Shown here in pieces: positions 56,506 to 64,000 of a stretch of 64,000 bases of DNA. The translations under genes were made by a program, and so were the position numbers. Position 1 is the stretch's first letter. Each line of letters begins with the position of its first letter. This stretch comes from Pseudeuparius sepicola (Eukaryota > Arthropoda > Insecta > Coleoptera > Anthribidae). Below the pieces are notes generated by a model. The model was not told where the DNA came from. It did no database searches and saw nothing but the letters and a program-made list of their open reading frames with translations. The DNA lies in the NCBI GenBank assembly GCA_963920635.1, contig OY987305.1, positions 9,897,153 through 9,961,152 of the forward strand, in the 5' to 3' direction.

Positions 56506-57035
56506 TACAGGGTGATCGGAAGATTAGTCTCCAACTATCTTGTGAAAAAATATCAAAAACTTATTTTTTCAAATGGAAATGGCATTAAAATTGAACTCCC
56601 TACTAAATTGAATGTCGACTTTGTCTAAACCACTGCATACCTGAAATCAATAGTTTTGCCTCTATTTGCATTTTTTCCAATTATTCTTTATTCTTCGCTG
56701 AAACATACCATATACAGAGTGCTTTGGAAATTAAATAACGAATATTTTGTTAAACACATTTTTCTTTACACTTACGAAGAAAAATTTATTTCACATATTC
56801 GAAATAGAGAATGCTTAAAAACTGTACTGTTTTGCCTTAAGCATGCAGTTATGGTTCGTAGTAAGTTAAATTGAGATGTCGCAAGTTTTCTTTGCTAGTG
56901 GTAACGTATCTATCATGTCACAGTAGTTTTCTGTATTTTTTTTTTTCAAGGTATCCTAGATATTTCAACTTTAAATTGTCAACAAGAGCGATATGTCAGT
57001 ATAAATGTAAAATGGTTCCACAATTTTAAATTTTA
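56506..57035 (+). mobile_element. TACAGGGTGATCGG element, relative of 31802-32530
   Basis: tacagggtgatcggaagatt then caactatcttgtgaaaaaat, the block gactttgtctaaac, and cttacgaagaaaaattt follow the order at 31802-32150. The segment 56880-57035 (gctagtggtaac, gtcacagtagttttctgt, tcctagatatttcaacttta) is inverted relative to the other copy. It keeps the empty site for the MITE nested at 32189. No coding capacity. Confidence 0.75.
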
Positions 57036-59445
57036 CAATGTTTCATTGCTCGAGATGACCCTCTAGGTGGATTGAAACATATATACAGTTAAATAAACCG
57101 TGTTTGTGGAGCCCTTTCGTCAAATTAAGTATACCTTTTACCATTTTTAGAGTGTTCCATTATAAACCATGTTTCTTACTGTTTCCTTACTGTTCTACAG
57201 GAAGTGTTATAATATAATCCTTATTTGTCTTTGTTATCTAGGCACTCCTTGCTTGAGAAATTTACATAACCTCTCTATTTATAGTGATTTTTCACTGCTA
57301 GATGTAATATCGCTCATAAATCTCTGCCGGGCACTAAATTTGACTGATTTTAGAGCTCCGAAACATCTTCGGCGAAAAATCCGTTTATTATTTATAAACA
57401 CTTCCCCCTTCCAATTTTCAGCTGCGTTTAATACCAGGAAACAATCGGAAATTCCACGTCTGTCAAAAAACTCCATCAATCACAAAACGCAGGTATTGTT
57501 TCCTCGCCAACGTTCTAAATCCCCAAATTTCCACCCAGCGCTTGTATTATTTTAAGGAGCCATTGATGCTAGCCAATGTTGGCACATTTCGTATGTACAG
57601 GATGATTTTTTAGGACTACCACCGCGATTTCCTCGATTATTTTGCGCCCTACAAAAAATCACGTAAGGAACAAAATTGTGGAAATTTTGGACAGCTAAGT
57701 GTTGCTGACAAAGAAATCAGCATCCATGGCCAACTTTTCGCGCAATATAAAAAACCTCAAATTGAGCAAAAATATTAATAGCCGTGTAATGTTTATTTTA
57801 AGAGACATAGGAAAACTTTTATATTTAAAATTGATGGCACTGAGAAGCTTTATTCAACCGGGTAGTCAGATAGTTTCAGCAAATTACACAATCACGTTTT
57901 GGCAACATGTGTATTGTCGGTTGCCTATTTCTACTTCACTATGAGCCGGTAAAAATACATTATGTGACAGACTGAAAAGCTAACTTCAACTGGTGGCCTC
58001 AGAGTGTTTTTAACCACCGTCTGAAGTTATCTGCAGTCGCCGTAATAATGTGAGTTTAAAACGTCATTTAGCGTCATCCATTTGGGTACCCTAAATGGAA
58101 TTGCAGGATAGCTCGTAGAAAAATAATAAATTTGTTGGAACAAAAATGCAGTACCCTCCTCATATTTAATAAAATTACCTACTGTGCCAAAACATAATAT
58201 TTTCGCGGAAGTTCCTAGCCGGGGAGCAAAACAGAAATCTGATTGAAAAACGTGAAAGGAATCGGAAGCGACCCGTTTTCATGTGAAAGTAAACAGAAGG
58301 AGAACTAAAGGAATATTATATTATTCGCCGTAGAAAATGAGAAAAACCGACAACAAACAAGCGCTGCAAACAAAACAAATAAATCCTGTTTAAACACTAG
58401 ATCGGTGCAGTTTTTCGAATGCGGTATAAATAAATTAAGGCAGGGAAAGTCTGAAATCGTTTAAGACGTAGATCCTTGCCATCTTAATTTCAACGCCAAT
58501 TTGATAAATTATGTTTTTAAAGGTAAACGTCAGTAGCATCCAAGAAAATGACGCTTTACATCTTCCAAGATTTTAAAGTTTTTTTTGCTATAAGAGGGAG
58601 AAACTTCAAATTTTATCCAGCATTATTACCTTTTCAAACTATATTGTAATAATTAATATCAAAGTCTTGGTTGAATTATTTGTTAAAATCCCAATAAAAA
58701 AGAGGTTATCATTATTGATTCTAGTGCAGTAGTTGTATAAACTGGAAAAGTTTAAAAATTAAAATTAGTACCTATTTGTTTGCAGACAACATATTTTGCA
58801 GAGTTAATTATTGTACATTTTTACCTCGCTTACAAAAATAACTGACTGACAAAATTTCGCATATGTGCAGAGATTTATTCCCATTTAGGAATTGACAATA
58901 ACATGCTCATTCACTTAGTTTTATAACGCAAATAATGTATGGACCAAGCATTTTTCGCGGTCATTACTTACCAAAATTCGCTTTGCACGAAAATGATATT
59001 TAAGTAAAGTGCCACAAAAACGCTTGACTATACGCAGATTTATAACCCTCGTCTCTTTAATCGATTGACAGCTTGAAAAATCTGCGAATTTCTTAAATAT
59101 AATTCAGCATTCCTCCTTAACTCGCTGCGGAGTTTTAGTATAGGCTGTAAAGAAACCAAATTAATAAGATTTATAGGATTTTAATAAATCTGATTCCATT
59201 CGACTGCAATATCGGGAATAAAAATTCTTGAAAATCCCTTGATGCAAGGATGTTCCGAGCTATTTTATAAATGCGAAATGCGTTTGCTCTTAAACTAGAG
59301 CGATATTTTTAACATAGTATCAGGGCTAATCCTGGTATGTGTATGATGGTATTTAGTTTAAAAGGTATGATGTGATTTATTACTCATCGATTTGAATCCA
59401 GCGTACATGTAAATAAAAAAAAATTCTGTATATATGATATGATAT
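57036..59445. other. Unassigned stretch
   Basis: About 2.4 kb without visible repeat partners. A 128-codon frame (57169-57555, plus) starts with a hydrophobic stretch and then a basic region, but matches no family I know, and a shadow frame overlaps it on the minus strand. A short inverted pair (aacttca..ggtgg / ccacc..tgaagtt) lies at about 57981-58028. Confidence 0.4.
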
Positions 59446-59960
59446 CACGGGCGTAGCCAGGATTTAGTTTTGGGGGGGGGGGGGGTTTAGTTTGAGAAGT
59501 AAATAAAACAACAAAAATATACTTACATGAAATTTAATATCTATATATTCATCCGAAAAGCTAAGACATATTTATAAAGTTGTTAACTTTAAATGAAATG
59601 GATAAATTAATTTCGTTCCTCTGCGCTAAATCTAAAACCATTAAAGAAGAAATCTTCGGCTTTAATATATCCACTACTTCATCTGCATGAATTTCTGTTC
59701 CATAGTTCATTAGAGCCAAACCATTAAGTTTGTTTTTACTTGTAGTGTTTCGTAAATAGTTTTTCAGTCTCTTTAGGCTCGACAAAGACCTTTCTGGGGT
59801 AGCAGTGGATATACAGGAATGGTAGCCAAGATTTGTAGTAATGTGTAAATATTAGGATAAAGGTTTTTATCGCACATATCTAGGCATTCCAAACTAGATT
59901 TCGGGTTAGGCAAGTTCGGCTGCAACTGCGTCTGCCTCTCGTCAGAAGATGGCGCTAGGC
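59446..59960 (-). pseudogene. hAT transposase C-terminus with element end
   Basis: On the minus strand, SLECLDMCDKNLYPNIYTLL then QILATIPV is followed by a one-base shift and STATPERSLSSLKRLKNYLR, NTTSKNKLNGLALMNYGTEI and a stop at 59561. The ATIPVSTAT.ERSFS.LKR.K.YLR.T pattern is the hAT C-terminal dimerisation region, as in ZMYM1-like insect copies. About 115 bp beyond the stop lies cacgggcgtagccaggattt with a 14-G run (59472-59485), a hAT-type terminus. Catalytic and zinc-finger regions are missing, so only the 3' end of the element remains. Confidence 0.85.
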
Positions 59961-60032
59961 GCTACATTACTACATATATTCAAACGTAATAATAATTTAA
60001 CTCTTCACTCCTCGTATTTTTAGGTAATATTT

Positions 60033-60266
60033 TTATAGGAAACAACTTCACAATGCGTACGAAAAGTTAAATGAGCCTTTATCGGCCGGGTTTTGAATAT
60101 TTGGTCACTTTTGACGGGCGATTTCTCCGCGTCTGACGTTTGATGTTTACATCTCGCCAAGGCCTACTTATTCAAAAAATCGTACAATAATGGGCTACAT
60201 TATTGTACGATTTCTGTGCTTTTAATGACGATATTGGGACATTTTAATGCCGATTTCAAGAAAAAG
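60033..60266 (+). repeat. Dispersed repeat family 1, copy C
   Basis: The best-kept copy. From ttataggaaacaacttcaca through aaaagttaaatgagccttta and the gggcgatttctccgcgtctg core to ccgatttcaagaaaaag. It has the intact hairpin aatcgtacaataatg-ggcta-cattattgtacgatt at about 60178-60212. Confidence 0.85.
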
Positions 60267-60328
60267 CATGTTTTTAAAAAGGTTTTTTTATTTTCTATTT
60301 CATTTATTATTAGTACCAGATTAATTCA

Positions 60329-60620
60329 CGTGTATGTATGACCACTTTGTTCAATATAAAAGCTTATCTGGATCTAAATAGCAAAGAAAAATGAATTCGC
60401 AAGGATTTGGAATTTATGATTATTAAATACCAGATTATCAACCGACATACAGTCTGTGCACTCTAAGGTGACACACGAGAAGCTCAGTCTAAGCGCCGCA
60501 CAATAAGCTGCTTATAGATCGCTGGCGCTTAGACTGAGGTTATCGCGTGTCGTCTTAGATTGCACGAACTGTACGTATGGCGGCTTTGTTCAATGTAAAA
60601 GATTATCTGGTTCTAGATTT
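60329..60620. repeat. Direct repeats of ~50 bp flanking a palindromic insert
   Basis: The stretch 60329-60380 (gtatgtatg.cc.ctttgttcaat..aaaag.ttatctgg.tcta) recurs in the same orientation at 60570-60620. The hairpin 60448-60574 abuts the second copy. This may be the two ends of one decayed element, or a local duplication. Confidence 0.6.
60448..60574. mobile_element. 127-bp hairpin element
   Basis: The arms pair over about 50 bp: tacagtctgtgca against tgcacgaactgta, tgacacacgaga against the partner, and ctcagtctaagcgcc against ggcgcttagactgag. The loop is about 20 bp. The ends resemble TACAG-type termini but are short. The GC content of the stem exceeds that of its surroundings. Confidence 0.8.
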
Positions 60621-61820
60621 CCACTAGTCAAAAAAATGTGTTCGCTGAGTTGATATAAATATATCAGGATTCGTCGGATTTGAGCGTGTTATTCGAGCCT
60701 GGCAACTGCAATTTTATTTCGTTAACCTTTTTAGATTTAAGTACGTTTCGACGCGATTGCATATTACCGCAGTTTAAATGGGGAGCGCCAGCGCCAAAGG
60801 GAATTATGTTTTTCGCTGGGCGCTGTTTTGTTTCCAGCATAATTTGTTGTACATTTTGTTGTGCACTGAGGCACAAAATAAAATCAGATAAAGCAGAGGA
60901 GGCGTGTTGGCGAACATTATCTCGTGATTTAGAGGTTGCAGCCCATAATTTTTACGGCCTTTTGCAGTGGACGTAGCAGGGCCGTAGTATATATAGCAAT
61001 TTGTTTCGAAATAATACACAATTGCCCGCCAATGAGCCTCGATTCTATCGTGATATCCAATAATACGTCCGTTCCAGTTTCAACAATAAAAACAATGGGA
61101 AGGTTTAGTAGGGACCTAGTACATAGCAACAATACGGTGATTTCGTGACATTATAATTTATGCATGTATGTACCTACTAATCAACTGTTTTTATGGCTTC
61201 TTGCCTCACCCACATTTGATGATAAATTTATTTAATGTTCGATTATCTACAAATTAAATATTTCGCTTGATGCGGCATTCACTCAAAAATTTGTTTAAGT
61301 TTGTAAGTTAAATAAATTTTTTCATGCGGTTAGGGATGGATATCTACGACAGGTCACATCAGGAAGGCCGTTCTACCGCTATAATTTGTTCAATTTGCGA
61401 AGAATGATTCAGCAGATATTTTATTTTATGTGATTTCTATGTTAATTCTGATGGGTATCTAGATAAATTGCCTTCGGTACATTATTTATTAGAAGTGCGG
61501 ACTCCGGGGTAAATATTATGCTTGAAAAAGTTCGCAAATTAACTTCACAAGAGCTGTTAACGAAACAATCAATCACTGGTGGGGAGGAAAGTACACACAC
61601 CCACAGATAAATTCGGAAAAAATGGCGATAGCCCGCCTCCGCCGTGGAAAAACTCCGCTAGTCCCATCCATAAAACTGTTTGCGTTTCCCAATTTGAGGT
61701 TAATCTGTATGGCGTTTCATTCATTGGTTCTATCTGGGACACCCTGACCAAACTTTGATTGGATTTTATTCAAATATTCGAAAGTCTACAGAATCTCGAC
61801 TTACAGTTGATATACTTACT
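60621..61820. other. Unassigned stretch
   Basis: The 98-codon frame at 60680-60976 and its neighbours on both strands have no known relatives. No repeat partner seen. gggacaccctg at about 61736 recalls a TA-type terminus without its TA. Confidence 0.35.
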
Positions 61821-61952
61821 AGTAGTAAGACTATGAGATTATGGTGCCAAACCTGTCTCAACAAGTATGGCGCCAACCGAAAACCATTATGCGAGTATGA
61901 CGCCAAACTTGTTGAGGCAGGTTTGGCGTCATACTCTCATAGTCTTACTACT
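61821..61952. repeat. 132-bp hairpin, ~58-bp arms
   Basis: agtagtaagactatgagatt then atggtgccaaacctg and ctcaacaagt.tggcg at the left pairs with the right half read backwards. The loop is at about 61880-61890. Mismatches are few. It may be a MITE or a hairpin RNA source. Confidence 0.85.
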
Positions 61953-62541
61953 CTTACTGAATTAACAAAGGACGTAATATTTACAACAAGTCGCAAAATA
62001 ATTTTAGTTTAGAAATAAAAGTGACAAAAGTATGACTATATTTCTCTGGATTATTTTATTTGTGTCGAATTCACTTTGACACCCATGTAGGGTGTCTGGT
62101 ATTTTTTTTAGTTTGGCGCGGACAGTTCTTAATTAAACTTGTAAACATTTTCATTATAATGGTTCTACAATGGCCTAAATTTGGACAGAGAAAAGAGGGG
62201 CCTTCTTGGGAGAAACCTATTAGGATCTATTTTATCGTAAATTTAAAGACCAATAATTTGTATTTGGCGATCTACAAAACCCTTGTATACCTCGAAAACT
62301 ATTATATCTTATAAAAATATTTTTTGAAATTTATAGTTTTTTTAATTATTTCATTTTCCTTTATTGTGGGAACACAGAAATAACCTATTTATTCTGAGAT
62401 AGAAGAAAAATGTAATGTTTTTAGTGGGAGTGCAGTCAACACGCAATATAAGAACACTCTTTCTTATATACTCATAATATAATCTTATATACTCATAATA
62501 TACTCCGAATAATTTATTCCATCATCAGAACAACTACAAAG
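61953..62541. other. Unassigned stretch with a 22-bp tandem pair
   Basis: tcttatatactcataatata occurs twice head to tail at about 62462-62503. No recognisable gene. Confidence 0.45.
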
Positions 62542-62950
62542 TTGAAAAAATAGTCCATTTTCTTTCAGTGGAACAAGAGGATAAAATTAAAACAAAGTAG
62601 AAATCTTTCAGTCAAAACTCCACAATCAGTTTTTAATGAAAACTGTACATGTTTCGAACCTCTAAGGGTTCATCATCAGCAGTAAAATATTCTTTTAGTA
62701 AGGTAAATGACAAAGCTTCCAAGTAACTTTGAGGATATTAAAATTATTGTAGTAAACTTCAAAATGAAAACCAAAGGTGAAATGGAGTTTAGTGACATCT
62801 ACAAAAACCCAAATTTGAAAAACCAAAAGGCTTCAATCCAACACCAGTACTGCTGATGATGAACCCTTAGCGGTTAGAAACATGTACAGTTTTCATTAAA
62901 AAAACTGATTGTGGAGTTTTCACTGAAAGATTTTACTTTGTTTTAATTTT
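62542..62950. mobile_element. Foldback element flanked by 12-bp direct repeats
   Basis: The arms 62583-62693 and 62850-62950 pair through aaaattaaaacaaagtag, actccacaatcagttttt, gaaaactgtacatgtttc and gggttcatcatcagcagta. acaactacaaag stands just outside at both 62530-62541 and 62951-62962. A 12-bp target duplication is unusual, and the left arm starts 41 bp inside the left copy, so the boundary is uncertain. Non-coding. Confidence 0.75.
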
Positions 62951-62962
62951 ACAACTACAAAG

Positions 62963-64000
62963 GGTAATATTTAAATAAAAGATTATTAGGTATATAAATT
63001 AAAAGACTCCTTACTAAATTGAGGTTGTATAAATTGGTAAAATATGAAACAGTGAATCCTTTAGAATAAAATATATAACTACCATATATAATAATAATCA
63101 ATTCTTTATCTTATAATTCCTTTTTTATATAGGTGTACATTAAATTTTGGCAGATTATTTTAAAAGATGTGTTTAATATTATTTTTTGTAAAACAAATTG
63201 TTTCGTCTAAATGACAAGCCATACAATTGACAAGTATCTAAATGTAATATTTTTTTTACAATTCAAAATTGAAATTTTAGGTGTCAAAACATTTAGGACA
63301 TAATATAGTATATAGTATGATAATTGTGATATTATGAAAATAGAAAAATAATCACTGGAAAAGATTATTGTTCTAGACTAAACAACTATGCGTAAGTATT
63401 AACTTATTATTAAAAAATTATTATGAGGGGCACACTTCAGAGCGTTCAGGTATAAACATTCTGTACATACAAATTTATTTGTGGAAATTGCTATATGGAG
63501 CGAGGTATTGTAGTCAAGATCGTAACATTATAACTTGCATCTAAATGACTTAATCTTGGCAAACCTAGTTAGGACTGACGAAACAGCTGTTCCGTGTTAT
63601 ATTGTAGAAAATAACAAGCCGATAAGATCCGACATTAGAATAAGAGTATAACCAATTCATGAAACGTTTAATTTTCTATGTAAAATAAGGCTAAATTAGG
63701 CTTAATATAGCCATTTTATATAACGTCCTACGTAATTCGCCTCACACAACTTCCAAAAACAAAAGGCAAAAACCCTTAATTTGACTTTATCTTGTTTCGA
63801 ATTTGAATCGGAAATATTTAGTTGAATAATTTATGTTTGACTCAAAATAATACCTGAGTTAGCATTTATTACATCCATAATTTATTTATACTGTTTCATA
63901 TAACTCCACAACCGTCAATTTGTTTTGATTAACTATAATTATACTAAAATTTGTACGAAGGAATACGTTCCAATTAACTTTGTAAGCAGTCTTTACAAAA
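62963..64000. other. Unassigned stretch to window end
   Basis: Strongly AT-rich; no recognisable feature. Confidence 0.4.

Noticed and set aside
57169..57555. 128-codon frame with a hydrophobic N-terminus
   Set aside because: No recognisable domain. A competing frame overlaps on the other strand. Kept only as a note.

Overview
The window looks like arthropod, most probably insect, intergenic or intronic DNA. It is AT-rich and has no operon structure, no recognisable host protein gene and no tRNA. What it does hold is a dense, layered set of transposable-element remnants. Protein similarity is visible only in broken transposon genes: two IS630/Tc1-mariner-type DDE transposases, two non-LTR reverse transcriptases, one hAT transposase C-terminus, and one transposon protein of a family I recall only as a multicopy insect 'uncharacterized protein'. 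All family names are from recall; no search was run. I cannot name the species.

Layout. 0-5 kb: small palindromes, a 5S rRNA-like segment, a duplicated block, and a 1.76-kb inverted-repeat transposon (3033-4792) with a decayed, internally deleted gene. 7.5-12 kb: three palindromic TA-flanked elements. 13-17.4 kb: tandem palindromic units, a decayed reverse transcriptase on the minus strand and a 136-bp hairpin. 18.9-27 kb: nested and abutting inverted-repeat elements, including one with a deleted DDE transposase gene (21921-23565). 28-42 kb: more foldback elements, including a near-twin pair at 33.3 and 41.0 kb, plus a palindromic CRE-like site and a cluster of GATATATC motifs. 44.5-48.7 kb: a second DDE element (44576-46358), a foldback, and a non-autonomous hAT element with a perfect 8-bp target duplication. 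49.1-51.1 kb: a 5'-truncated LINE whose reverse transcriptase is split by a foldback element. 51.5-53.0 kb: a degenerate 10-bp minisatellite. 53.5-64 kb: TA and poly-G tracts, further hairpins, a hAT fragment and unassigned DNA.

How the parts relate. At least ten elements have the outermost bases TACAGGGTG or TACAGTGTG, a TA at each end and long self-complementary arms, but unrelated interiors. This is what is expected of non-autonomous IS630/Tc1-mariner derivatives mobilised in trans. The two elements in the window with DDE transposase remnants have the same kind of ends, and each has lost a different part of the gene. Transcripts across the arms would fold into long double-stranded RNA, so this DNA is a plausible small-RNA source; that is inference only.
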